Assembly: GCA_965262175.1 (NCBI GenBank)
Contig: CBDHES010000029.1
Span: 1 to 64,000, forward strand
Source of the DNA: CADEDH01 sp965262175
GTDB lineage: Bacteria > Actinomycetota > Acidimicrobiia > Acidimicrobiales > SZUA-35
Direction: 5' to 3'
DNA: 64,000 nt
Shown piece by piece: positions 52,505 to 61,194 of the stretch; the stretch's first letter is position 1; each line of letters opens with the position of its first letter. The notes below the pieces were generated by a model that did not search any database, was not told the origin of the DNA, and saw only the letters and a program-made list of their open reading frames with translations. A program made the translations under genes and the position numbers.

Positions 52505-53647
52505 ATGAAGACCAAGATCTGCGACATGCTCGGAGTGGAGTTCCCGATCCTGGCGTTCACCCACTGCCGGGACGTGGTCGCCGCTGTGACCAGGGCCGGC
52601 GGCTATGGCGTCCTGGGGGCGGCCGGCCACACCCCCGAGCAGCTCGACATCGACCTCGGGTGGATCGCCGATGAAGTCGGCGGGAAGCCGTTCGGGGTCG
52701 ACATCATCGTCCCCGCCAAGTACGAAGGGAAGGACGAGGGTGAGCTCGACGTCCGGTCCCTGACCGACATGATCCCCCCGACCCACCGGCAGTTCCTCGA
52801 TGAGCTCATGGATCGGTACGACGTTCCACCGCTCCCCCCTCGGGACGACGAACGGCCGGCCCCGTCCACCGACGACGCATCGGCACCGATGACCTACTCC
52901 CAGGCCGTTCCGCTGATGGACGTCGCCTTCTCCCACCCGATCTCACTGATCGTGAACGCGCTGGGCCCGCCCCCACCCGACATGATCCAGCGAGCCCACG
53001 AGTCGGGGGTCAAGGTCGGCGCGCTGGCCGGGAAGAAGTCCCACGCCGTGCGCCACGTGGCGGCCGGGGTCGACATCATCATCGCCCAGGGCCACGAGGC
53101 CGGCGGCCACACCGGCGAGATCGGGACGATGGTCCTGGTCCCCGAGATCGTCGACGCGGTCAGCCCGGTGCCGGTGTTGGCCGCGGGCGGGATCGGAACC
53201 GGGCGTCAGATGGCGGCCTCGCTCGCCCTCGGAGCCGACGGGGTCTGGTGCGGATCGGTGTGGTTGACGACCCAGGAGGCCGAGACCCACCCGGCGGTCA
53301 AAGAGAAGTTCCTGGCCGCCACCTCATCCGACACGCTGCGTTCCCGATCCCGGACCGGCAAGCCGGCCCGCCAACTCCGTTCGGCATGGACCGACGAATG
53401 GGAGGGCCCCGCCTCACCGGGCACGCTGGGCATGCCGCTGCAGCCGATGCTGATCGCCGAGGCCAGTCGCCGCATCGACCGGGCGGCGATGAACCCGGAG
53501 AACGAGGGGGCGGTCAAGCTGGCCAACTACTTCGTTGGCCAGATCGTCGGGTCGATGAACGAGTCGAAGGGGGCCGACCGTGTCGTGCTCGAGATGGTCG
53601 ACGAGTTCATCGACGCCGTGCAGCGGATCAATTCGATGATGGCGTGA
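52505..53647 (+). CDS. Nitronate monooxygenase / enoyl reductase-like flavoprotein
   Basis: A 380-residue FMN barrel of the 2-nitropropane dioxygenase family. It has the start MLGVEFPILAFTHCRDVVAA, the QGHEAGGHTGEIGTMVLVPE phosphate-binding region and LAAGGIGTGRQMAASLALGA. Position of QGHEAGGH matches catalytic and flavin-contact residues of nitronate monooxygenase. An insertion of about 60 polar residues (98-140) is unusual. Substrate is uncertain; actinobacterial members include enoyl-type reductases. Confidence 0.86.
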   Translation: MKTKICDMLGVEFPILAFTHCRDVVAAVTRAGGYGVLGAAGHTPEQLDIDLGWIADEVGGKPFGVDIIVPAKYEGKDEGELDVRSLTDMIPPTHRQFLDELMDRYDVPPLPPRDDERPAPSTDDASAPMTYSQAVPLMDVAFSHPISLIVNALGPPPPDMIQRAHESGVKVGALAGKKSHAVRHVAAGVDIIIAQGHEAGGHTGEIGTMVLVPEIVDAVSPVPVLAAGGIGTGRQMAASLALGADGVWCGSVWLTTQEAETHPAVKEKFLAATSSDTLRSRSRTGKPARQLRSAWTDEWEGPASPGTLGMPLQPMLIAEASRRIDRAAMNPENEGAVKLANYFVGQIVGSMNESKGADRVVLEMVDEFIDAVQRINSMMA

Positions 53648-53650
53648 CGG

Positions 53651-53672
53651 CGGCCCGTCGGCGGACGGGCCG
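53651..53672. terminator. Terminator hairpin, first of two
   Basis: CGGCCCGTC and GACGGGCCG pair perfectly around a four-base loop directly after the stop of the flavoprotein gene. Confidence 0.55.
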
Positions 53673-53686
53673 TCACGACACGCGAC

Positions 53687-53718
53687 GAGCGCCGCCGGTC
53701 CAGGACCCGGCGGCGCTC
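53687..53718. terminator. Terminator hairpin, second of two
   Basis: GAGCGCCGCCGG (53687-53698) pairs perfectly with CCGGCGGCGCTC (53707-53718) across eight bases. No T-tract; the tandem pair separates convergent genes. Confidence 0.65.
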
Positions 53719-53765
53719 AGCCGTCCTCTCCCCGGGCGCCCGAGGGCGCCCGATCGTGGCCGGAG

Positions 53766-55079
53766 CTACAGGAGCTCGGCGGTGAAGGGGGCCCGGACAT
53801 CCTCGGCCCCCTCCTCGTAGTACTCACCCTCGATCGTGGTGTTGCTCGTCACCGTCCCCTCGTAGAACCCTCGGGGGATGTCGGGGTTGACCTCGGGGGC
53901 GTTGTCGATGAAGAAGAACGTGCCGTCCTCGAACAGCTGGCCCGACAGGTCGAACTGGGAGTCGCTCCAGGTCGAGAAACCGGAGATGGTGCCGTCGTCG
54001 GCGATCTGGATCTCGATGCTGTGGTTGCGGGGGTCACCGACCTGGCCAGTCAGGGCCAGGGCATCGAGGGGCATGTCGTCGACCGGGGCGACCACCGCCT
54101 CGACCGGGAGGTCGGTGCCCTGGATGGCGTTGTCCTCGAACAGGCCGATCATCTCGTTGATGTAGCGGACGTGGACCCCGAAGTTGTTGGCCGCTGCGGC
54201 CTGACGATCGAGGACGAGCGAACCGTCGGGTTGGGGGGTCACGACGAGGTTGACCGTGCCGGCGTTGTTCACGCCGATGACCTCGCCACAGGCCACCATG
54301 GCCGAGCCGCTGGTCCCCGGCGTGGTCGGCGCCTGATGCTGGATCACGTCGAGGTTCTCGGCGCTCACCGCCTCGGTGTCGTCGTGGGTCCGGAGGGCGG
54401 TGATCGTCCCGCTCAACGTGGTCGCCTGGGGGACGGTCTCGCCGGGGATGATGGCGATGGCGTCGGTCACGTCGCCGGGGAAACCGACGATCGACAGCTC
54501 GTCGCCGAGCTCGAGCGTCACGTCGGTGGCGGCGAGGCCCAGGGTCTCGGGGAGCTCCTGCTGGGTGGTGAACAACCCGACGTCGGGCGAGGCCAACGGG
54601 TCGCCGTCGTAGTCGGGGTGGGTCAGCTCCCGGAGGAGGGTGACGACCTCGCCCGTCCCGGCCTGGATGGCGATGGCCCGCTCGATGGCGACCCCGGCCT
54701 GGGCGAACTCGACGAATGCCTGCGTGACGTGGGCGTTGGTCACCAGCAGCCGGCGGCCGGCGGCCCAGGCCGTACCGATCTGGAAGGTCTCCAGCTCGGG
54801 GCCGGCGCCGGTGTTGATGATGGCCTCGCCGTAGATGGCGTAGGTCGCGGCGTTGACCATGTCGAGCGTTGCGCCCTGGGCGCACGGGTCGATCGTGGTG
54901 GTCGTCGTGTCCTCGACGGTCGTCGAGGAGGTCTCCTCGGCCGATGTCTCCTCACCGCCGATGCTGAACGAACACGCCCCGGCCACCATCACGAGCACGA
55001 CCGCCAAAACGAGGAGACGCGCACCCGCCGCCTGCCTGGTGGCGCGCCGGATCGGTCGATCGATCGGACCTCTCGCCAT
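53766..55079 (-). CDS. Trypsin-like serine protease, lipoprotein
   Basis: A 437-residue exported protease. A membrane helix ends in a lipobox (VAGAC, lipid at Cys36), followed by a Glu/Thr-rich spacer. The triad is His117 (VTNAHV), Asp166 (SPDVGLF) and Ser257 (TPGTSGSAMVA). A C-terminal ~100-residue beta-rich domain follows (residues 335-437). It would sit on the outer face of the membrane and degrade or process envelope proteins. The ATG has a GGAGAGGGAAG run upstream. Confidence 0.87.
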   Translation of the reverse strand: MARGPIDRPIRRATRQAAGARLLVLAVVLVMVAGACSFSIGGEETSAEETSSTTVEDTTTTTIDPCAQGATLDMVNAATYAIYGEAIINTGAGPELETFQIGTAWAAGRRLLVTNAHVTQAFVEFAQAGVAIERAIAIQAGTGEVVTLLRELTHPDYDGDPLASPDVGLFTTQQELPETLGLAATDVTLELGDELSIVGFPGDVTDAIAIIPGETVPQATTLSGTITALRTHDDTEAVSAENLDVIQHQAPTTPGTSGSAMVACGEVIGVNNAGTVNLVVTPQPDGSLVLDRQAAAANNFGVHVRYINEMIGLFEDNAIQGTDLPVEAVVAPVDDMPLDALALTGQVGDPRNHSIEIQIADDGTISGFSTWSDSQFDLSGQLFEDGTFFFIDNAPEVNPDIPRGFYEGTVTSNTTIEGEYYEEGAEDVRAPFTAELL

Positions 55080-55179
55080 GGTTCTTCCCTCTCCTCAGGG
55101 TGCCGATGGCCCGCCCGTCTGCGTCCACTGGTCGCCCGTCGTCGTCAACTGCGGCCATGGCACCCGAGCGCCCGGCCGG

Positions 55180-56370
55180 CTACAAACTACCCGTTTCCCG
55201 CAGTTCGCCGATCTCACCCCAGGAATATCCAGCTTCGAGCAGCACCTCCTCGGTGTGCTGGCCGAGCTCGGCGACCTCGGTCCCCCACCGGGCCGGCGTG
55301 TCGGACAACCAGATCGGCGACCCGACGACCCGGGTCGGCCCCCACTCCGGGTGATCGATCGAGGCCAGGTACTCGTTGGCCAGCACCTGGGGGTCGGCCG
55401 CCACCTCGGCGTGGGTCCGCACGGGCGCGAACCGCTGCTCCTCGGCGGCCAACCGCTCGCACCACTCGGCGGTGGGGCGGGCGGCGAAGATCTCGCCGAA
55501 CACCTCCCGCAGCTCGGCCCGGATCTCCGGGGTGGTGAAGTAGGCCCCGAACCGGGGGTTGTCGGCCAGGTCGGGACGCTCGACGGCCCGGAGCATTCCC
55601 GGCCACAGGTGCTCGGGGCATCCGGCGATCGCCAGGTAGCCATCGGCGGTGGGGAAGATCCCGTACAGGGCGTTCACGAGCGGGTGGCCGCCGTTGGACC
55701 GGCCGGCCATCTCTCCGGTCAGCAGGTGGTGGGTGTACTCACTGGCCTGAGCCCAGATCTGGCTCCCGACGAGCGAGACCTCGACCCGCTGGCCCCGACC
55801 GGTCCGGTCCCGGGCCACAAGGGCAGCCAGGATCCCCATCGCCAGGTTCTGGGCGCCGCAATGATCGGCGATCAGGGCACCGACCGGCGTCATCGGCCCT
55901 CCGTCGTCGCCGGTGGTCGAGATCAGACCCCCGTAGGCTTGGCCCACCATGTCGGCCCCTTCGCGGTCGGCGTCGGGCCCGTGGGGTCCGAGGTAGGAGC
56001 CAGCGGCCCAGATGAGGCGGGGGTTGATGCGGGCCAGGTCATCGTGGCCAAGCCCCCATTCATCCAGGGTCCCGGGCTTGAAGTTCGACACGACCACGTC
56101 GGCGTCGGCGGCCAACCGCTCGAGCACCGACTTGCCGCCCGGCGTGCGGAGGTCGACGGTGATGCTCCGCTTCCCCCGGTTGCAGGCCACGAACACCGCC
56201 GAGTGGCCGATTTCGCCGATGGTGGCCACGTGGCGCCCCACGTCGCCGACGTCGGGCAGCTCGACCTTGATCACGTCGGCGCCGAGGTTATAGAGCATCG
56301 CCGCCGCCTGGGGTCCCTGCACCAACGTCGACAGGTCGAGAACCTTCACCCCGTCCAACGGTCCACTCAT
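55180..56370 (-). CDS. CaiB/BaiF-family CoA-transferase
   Basis: A 396-residue class III CoA-transferase. The N-terminus is LDGVKVLDLSTLVQGPQAAA, the CoA-binding region NRGKRSITVDL, and catalytic Asp140 is in EGADMVGQAYGG. The C-terminal AEVAADPQVLANEYLASIDH region completes the fold. It moves CoA between organic acids. The ATG at 56370 has GGGAG upstream; the longer frame to 56427 is less likely. The gene stands opposite the enoyl-CoA hydratase set. Confidence 0.9.
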   Translation of the reverse strand: MSGPLDGVKVLDLSTLVQGPQAAAMLYNLGADVIKVELPDVGDVGRHVATIGEIGHSAVFVACNRGKRSITVDLRTPGGKSVLERLAADADVVVSNFKPGTLDEWGLGHDDLARINPRLIWAAGSYLGPHGPDADREGADMVGQAYGGLISTTGDDGGPMTPVGALIADHCGAQNLAMGILAALVARDRTGRGQRVEVSLVGSQIWAQASEYTHHLLTGEMAGRSNGGHPLVNALYGIFPTADGYLAIAGCPEHLWPGMLRAVERPDLADNPRFGAYFTTPEIRAELREVFGEIFAARPTAEWCERLAAEEQRFAPVRTHAEVAADPQVLANEYLASIDHPEWGPTRVVGSPIWLSDTPARWGTEVAELGQHTEEVLLEAGYSWGEIGELRETGSL

Positions 56371-56606
56371 CGCTGTCTCGCTCCCTTCCGGCGGAACCGT
56401 TCCCCCGGTCCGGCCCCCAGGCTGCACGGCCGACGCCGCTGGCGCTAGTCAAACGCCCGGAAGACACCGTGCCGGCGTGCCAACTACCGCCGAGTACCGA
56501 CGAGGGGGTACCTTCGTAGCCCAGGCAAGCGGCCACCGCCGATGGGGCGATGGTCACCCATACCGACGGCGCCGGTCACGCCGGTGTCGATGAAGGAGCA
56601 AACGAC

Positions 56607-56852
56607 GTGGCAACCAAGGCTGGGGAGAAGGTCAAGTTCGAGGACCTCGGCGTCGAGATCATCGTCACCAAGGGAGGCGACGGTGAGATCTCGGCCACGA
56701 GCGGCGGCGACGGCCTCAAGGTCGGCAAGCGCTATGAGAGCGAGTCGACGGGCATTCAGGTGCTGGTGACCAAGCCGGGCGCCGCCACGCTGCTGTGCAA
56801 CGACGAGCCGATGGCCCTCCAGGAGCCGAAGAAGACCAAGTCGGCCGACTGA
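56607..56852 (+). CDS. Small conserved-looking protein
   Basis: An 81-residue protein from a GTG with AAGGAG eight bases upstream. It is beta-strand rich with glycine turns (FEDLGVEIIVTKGGDGEISA), one cysteine (LLCNDEPMAL) and a basic-acidic end. I recognise no family; the fold looks like a small barrel. It sits five bases before an enoyl-CoA hydratase gene and may be co-transcribed. Confidence 0.7.
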   Translation: MATKAGEKVKFEDLGVEIIVTKGGDGEISATSGGDGLKVGKRYESESTGIQVLVTKPGAATLLCNDEPMALQEPKKTKSAD

Positions 56853-56857
56853 CCACG

Positions 56858-57634
56858 GTGGCCGACACCTCCGACCCGAGCGGCGGCGGGTCGCCCACCG
56901 ACGAGCCAGGGGTGGTCCTCAGCACCACCCACGACGGGCTGGCCCGGACGATCACGATCCCGGGCGGGCCCCTGACCCTGCGGACCGCCGACGAGCTGGT
57001 CCGGATCGCCGACGACCTCGTCGAGCAGCGGGATGTCCGGGCGGTTCTCCTCTCCGCCCGGACATCGTCGTTCTGTGACGGCCCGGGCGACGATCTCGAC
57101 CCGCTCGCCGTCGACCCCGATCCACCCTCGGTGCTGGCCCGGCTGCGGCCGCCGGTCGTCGTGGCGATCGCCGGCCGCTGCCTCTCGGTTGGCCTCGAAC
57201 TGGCCCTCGCGGCCGACATCCGGGTCGCAGCACCGACCGCGGAGCTGGGCTTCGACGATCTGGCGGCCGGCCGACTCCCCTGCTGGGGCGGCACCCAACG
57301 ACTGAGCCGGGCGGTGCGACCCTCGGACGCGGCGGCCATGGTGCTCCTCGGCACCCGGTGCGACGGATCACGCGCCGCTGCGCTGGGGCTGGTCCACCTG
57401 GCCGACCCCGACCCGCTCCGCCGGGCCTCGGAGATCGTCGACGAGCTCGTCAGCCGGGGCCCCCTCGCCCTGGAGCTGGCCAAGGAGGCCGTCCACCGTG
57501 GCGCCGAGCTCCCCCTCCGGGACGGGCTCCGGCTGGAGGGCGATCTCAACCACCAGTTGGCGGCGACCGAGGACCGGGCGGAAGGGCTCCGGGCGTTCTT
57601 CGACAAGCGACCGCCGGACTTCTCGGGGCGATGA
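56858..57634 (+). CDS. Enoyl-CoA hydratase-like protein
   Basis: A 258-residue crotonase-fold protein. AIAGRCLSVGLELALAADIR forms the oxyanion-hole region and LPCWGGTQRLSRAV follows. At the place of the first catalytic Glu the sequence is FDDLAAG, an Asp, so hydratase activity is doubtful and another crotonase reaction is possible. It starts at a GTG and overlaps the next gene (ATGA), giving one unit with a CaiB-like protein and a second hydratase. Confidence 0.82.
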   Translation: MADTSDPSGGGSPTDEPGVVLSTTHDGLARTITIPGGPLTLRTADELVRIADDLVEQRDVRAVLLSARTSSFCDGPGDDLDPLAVDPDPPSVLARLRPPVVVAIAGRCLSVGLELALAADIRVAAPTAELGFDDLAAGRLPCWGGTQRLSRAVRPSDAAAMVLLGTRCDGSRAAALGLVHLADPDPLRRASEIVDELVSRGPLALELAKEAVHRGAELPLRDGLRLEGDLNHQLAATEDRAEGLRAFFDKRPPDFSGR

Positions 57635-58764
57635 TCCGCCCCGCCTCGCCTGACGGCGCTCCGGGCGGGCCGGCCGGCCCCACTCCGGCCGCCCGGGCCA
57701 GGGCGGTGGTCGAGGCCCTCCCGCCGGGTGCGGTTGCGCTCGCCGCCGGGTACTGGAGCGAACTCCGGGTCGCCGTGGGCGAGCGTCGCCCCCCGGTGGC
57801 CGCCGCCAAGCGGGTGGCCCGCCGGATCCTCGAGGCACCGGTCGCTCTCGAACCGGACTGGCCGGCGGGCACCGATCCACTTCCGGTCGGTGACGGCGCC
57901 GTGCACGCCGACCTGATCGACGACGATCGCGATGCGCTGGCCCGCCTCCGGAGCACGCTGACAGCCGACGGGGTGGCGCCGGATCCCGAGACCCTGGCCA
58001 CCGAGGCGCAGCGTTGGCGACTCCCCGTCACCCCGTACCGGGCCCGACCAGCGGTCGGCGACCGGACCTCCCCGGCGGTTGCCGCCGCCGAGCTCGTCGC
58101 CGCACGACTCGAGGGCGGCGAGCGGTCGATGACCGCCGGTCAGGGCCTCGACGAGGCGCTGGTCGTCGACCTCAGCGCCCTGTGGGCCGGCCCGCTCGCC
58201 ACCTCGCTCCTCGCCGAGGCCGGAGCCCGGGTCGTGAAGGTCGACCCCGAGTGCCGGCCCGACGGCCTGAGGGACCACCCCCGGTTTCACCGCCACCTCA
58301 ACGGTGGCAAGGAGGTCGTCGACCTGGACCTCCGCCGCGACGAGGATCGGTCCCGGTTCGAGGGGCTGGTGGCCCGAGCCGATCTCGTGCTCGACTCGTT
58401 CTCCCGCCGGGTGATGCCCAACCTCGGGTACGGGCCCGACGAGCTGCGGGCCGTCAACCCGTCGGTGGCGACCCTGTCGATCGTCGCCTTTCCGGCCGGC
58501 GAGCCCGAAGCCGACTGGGTGGCCTACGGGCCGGGGGTCCACGCCACCAGCGGCCTGGCCGACACCCACCGCTCCCGCGACGACGTCGAAGGGCCGGGTC
58601 GGTTCCGACCGGCCCCGATCGCCTACCCGGACCCGCTGGCCGGGTTGGCGGCAGCAGCGATCGGCGCCGGTCTCATGACCGGGCCGCGCCCCTGTGCCCA
58701 CCGGGAGGTGTCGCTCCTCGACGCCATACGACCCCTGCTGGCCTTCGGAGGGCGAGCGGCATGA
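57631..58764 (+). CDS. Divergent CaiB/BaiF-like protein lacking the catalytic Asp
   Basis: A 377-residue protein. The first 165 residues are helical and unlike CaiB; from about 170 comes the CaiB N-terminal Rossmann half (ALVVDLSALWAGPLATSLLA, HLNGGKEVVDLDLRRDEDRS). Where CoA-transferases have F-D-x-x-V-Q-A, this one reads YGPGVHATSGL, with Gly for the catalytic Asp. The C-terminal half of the fold is absent. I read it as a non-transferase CoA-binding protein. Overlaps both neighbours by ATGA. Confidence 0.72.
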   Translation: MIRPASPDGAPGGPAGPTPAARARAVVEALPPGAVALAAGYWSELRVAVGERRPPVAAAKRVARRILEAPVALEPDWPAGTDPLPVGDGAVHADLIDDDRDALARLRSTLTADGVAPDPETLATEAQRWRLPVTPYRARPAVGDRTSPAVAAAELVAARLEGGERSMTAGQGLDEALVVDLSALWAGPLATSLLAEAGARVVKVDPECRPDGLRDHPRFHRHLNGGKEVVDLDLRRDEDRSRFEGLVARADLVLDSFSRRVMPNLGYGPDELRAVNPSVATLSIVAFPAGEPEADWVAYGPGVHATSGLADTHRSRDDVEGPGRFRPAPIAYPDPLAGLAAAAIGAGLMTGPRPCAHREVSLLDAIRPLLAFGGRAA

Positions 58765-59480
58765 ACGAGCCGGTCGACCTGGAGCTGCGAGGACCGCTGG
58801 CGATCGTGTCGCTCAACAACGGTCCCTTGAACATCTTCGACGTGGCGATGCGGGACGAGCTGATCGGGGCCCTCACCGCCGTCGATGACATCGACGACGT
58901 CCGCGCCATGGTGCTCCGGGCCGAGGGACGTCACTTCAGCGCCGGCGCCGACCTGTCGGAGTTCGGCTCGGCCTCGTCGATCTTCGAGGGACGACGGATC
59001 CGGTGGGACCGCGACCCCTGGGGCCTCCTGTGGGACCTGCGGGTGCCGACCATCGCCGCGCTGCGGGGCACGGCGTTGGGGTCCGGTCTCGAGATGAGCC
59101 TCCTGTGCGACATCCGCATCGCGGCCACCGACGCCGCGCTGGGCCTGCCGGAGACCAAGCTGGGAATGCTCCCGGCGGCCGGCGGCACCCAGAGCCTGAC
59201 CCGGGCCGTCGGTCCTCACGCCGCGCTGCCGATCGTGGCCCGGGGGACGACGATCGGAGCCGCCGAGGCCCACTCCCGGGGGATGGTGACCGAGGTGGTC
59301 GACGACGCCGATCAGGCCGCCCTCGACCGGGCCCACGATCTCGCCCTGATCGATCCGGCCGTGATCCGGGCCGCCCGCCTCGCCCTCCGGGCCGCTGGCG
59401 ACCTCCCGCTGGCCGCCGGGCTGCGCCGGGAGCGGGACCTGGCCCGCACGCTGGCCACCGGACGGCGAACCGCCCCCTGA
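58761..59480 (+). CDS. Enoyl-CoA hydratase/isomerase
   Basis: A 239-residue crotonase with the oxyanion region ALRGTALGSGLEMSLLCDIR and catalytic-type LGLPETKLGMLPAAGGTQSL, keeping the Glu that the upstream paralogue lacks. It hydrates or isomerises an enoyl-CoA, substrate unknown. ATGA overlap with the CaiB-like gene; the three proteins probably form one pathway step or complex. Confidence 0.87.
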   Translation: MNEPVDLELRGPLAIVSLNNGPLNIFDVAMRDELIGALTAVDDIDDVRAMVLRAEGRHFSAGADLSEFGSASSIFEGRRIRWDRDPWGLLWDLRVPTIAALRGTALGSGLEMSLLCDIRIAATDAALGLPETKLGMLPAAGGTQSLTRAVGPHAALPIVARGTTIGAAEAHSRGMVTEVVDDADQAALDRAHDLALIDPAVIRAARLALRAAGDLPLAAGLRRERDLARTLATGRRTAP

Positions 59481-59517
59481 CGCACGGTCGGCCGGCGCCG
59501 GCGACCGCTCCCGACGA

Positions 59518-60390
59518 TCAGCCGCCGAGGGCGCCCCGGTGAGCCGCGTGCCACCGCAGGACCCGGCGCTCGATCGCCGCCACGACCAGGACCAGGACCA
59601 CGCCGATCAGGGCGAGGACCAGAACACTCCCCCACAGTTGCTCGACCAAGAGGCGGGACTGGGCGACCCGAGCGGCGTTCCCCAGACCCTCTCGGGAGTT
59701 GAAGAACTCACCCACGACGGCACCGACCAGCGCCAGGCCGACGCAGACCCGGGCCGCCGAGAACAGGTACGGCAAGGCGTTGGGGAGCCGGAGCCGCCAG
59801 TAGACCTCCCACCAACCGGCGTCGACGGACCGGAACAGCTCGTGGGCGTCGGGGTCGATCGATCGGAGGCCGGTGAGGGCATTGGCCACGAACGGGATCC
59901 AGGCGAACAACAGGGCGGTGAGGATCTTCGGCCACGCCGAGAACCCGAACCAGAGCAGGAAGATCGGTACCAGCACGGCCACCGGCATCGATTGCATGAC
60001 GACGATGATCGGGATGGTCAGCCGCTCGGCCAGGTCCGAGTGGGCCATGATCGTCGCCACCACCAGGGCGAGGAGCAACGCCAACCAGAAGCCCCAGAAC
60101 GCCTCGGTCAGGGTGACCCAGCCATTCCGGGCGTAGAAGCCGGGGTTGTCGACGATGTGGGCCACGATCAGCGACGGGCGAGGCAGCGTCAGCGGCCGCA
60201 GATCGGCGAGGCGGACGTAGAGCTCCCACGCCCCGAACAGGGCGATGAGCCCGATCGCCGGCGCCACCGCCTCGACGACCCGCCGCACCGGACGGCGCCG
60301 GATCGGCGGTGGCCCCTCGTCCTCGGCCGTCGTCCCGCCCACACCCGCCTCGCTGCCCGCCGGACCCGCCTCGTTCCTCAGCCCGACCAC
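59518..60390 (-). CDS. ABC transporter permease (RibX/SsuC-like)
   Basis: A ~290-residue permease with about six helices and the BPD motif region (ELFRSVDAGWWEVYWRLRLP). It belongs to the NMT1/taurine-type permeases. The GTG at 60390 overlaps the end of the ATPase gene by 13 bases; a GTG at 60342 is an alternative. As the last gene of the operon with riboflavin synthase, it is probably the membrane part of a flavin importer. Confidence 0.83.
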   Translation of the reverse strand: MVGLRNEAGPAGSEAGVGGTTAEDEGPPPIRRRPVRRVVEAVAPAIGLIALFGAWELYVRLADLRPLTLPRPSLIVAHIVDNPGFYARNGWVTLTEAFWGFWLALLLALVVATIMAHSDLAERLTIPIIVVMQSMPVAVLVPIFLLWFGFSAWPKILTALLFAWIPFVANALTGLRSIDPDAHELFRSVDAGWWEVYWRLRLPNALPYLFSAARVCVGLALVGAVVGEFFNSREGLGNAARVAQSRLLVEQLWGSVLVLALIGVVLVLVVAAIERRVLRWHAAHRGALGG

Positions 60391-61184
60391 CCCTCCCGGA
60401 GGGCGGCCCGAACCTCGGCCACCAGCTCGTAGTAGGCGGGCTCCAGCTCCACCTCGGGGGTGCGGGGACGATCGAGCGGCACCTCGATCTCCCGGACGAC
60501 CCGACCGGGGCGGGCGCCGAGGACGATGACCCGGTCGGCGAGCACGACCGCCTCGGGGATCGAGTGGGTCACGAACAGCACCGTGCTCCCCCACCGGTCC
60601 CACAACCGGAGCAGGAGGTACCTCATCTCGCTCCGGGTGATCTCATCGAGGGCCGAGAACGGCTCGTCCATCAGCAGGATCGGCGCTCCGAGGGCGAAGG
60701 CCCGCACGATCGCCACCCGCTGCTGCATCCCCCCGCTCAGCTCCCGCGGGTAGGCGGCGAGGAACGGGCCGAGACCGACCTCGTGGACCAGCTCGGCGAC
60801 CAGGCCGGACCCGTCACCGTTCGAGCGCTCCGACCGCTCGGGGTTCAGCCTTCGGAGCAGCTCGACGTTGTCGCCGACCGTCTTCCACGGCAGGAGAGCC
60901 GGCTTCTGGGGAACGAGCCCGTAGTGCTTGGCCCGTCTGGCCGCCGACGGGGTCATCCCGCCGATGACGATCTCCCCCCGATCGGGGGCCACCAGGCCAC
61001 CGGCCAGCCGGAGCAGGGTCGACTTGCCGCACCCCGACGGTCCGATGACGGAGACCAGCTCACCACCCTCGACATGGAGATCGACCTTCGACAGGGCGTG
61101 GACCAGTTGCCGGCGGGGCCGGAACCACTTGGAGACCGAGGCGAAGCGGACCGCGGGGGGAGGAGACCCCTCCACTGCCGTCAC
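60378..61184 (-). CDS. ABC transporter ATP-binding protein
   Basis: A 268-residue ATPase with Walker A GPSGCGKST, the Q-loop in YGLVPQKPALLPWKTV, signature LSGGMQQRVAIVRA and Walker B ILLMDEPFSALDE, then the His loop FVTHSIPEA. It belongs with the nitrate/sulfonate/taurine group. The GTG at 61184 follows the riboflavin synthase stop by ten bases. It energises the adjoining permease. Confidence 0.88.
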   Translation of the reverse strand: MTAVEGSPPPAVRFASVSKWFRPRRQLVHALSKVDLHVEGGELVSVIGPSGCGKSTLLRLAGGLVAPDRGEIVIGGMTPSAARRAKHYGLVPQKPALLPWKTVGDNVELLRRLNPERSERSNGDGSGLVAELVHEVGLGPFLAAYPRELSGGMQQRVAIVRAFALGAPILLMDEPFSALDEITRSEMRYLLLRLWDRWGSTVLFVTHSIPEAVVLADRVIVLGARPGRVVREIEVPLDRPRTPEVELEPAYYELVAEVRAALREGWSG

Positions 61185-61194
61185 CGTCCGGGCA

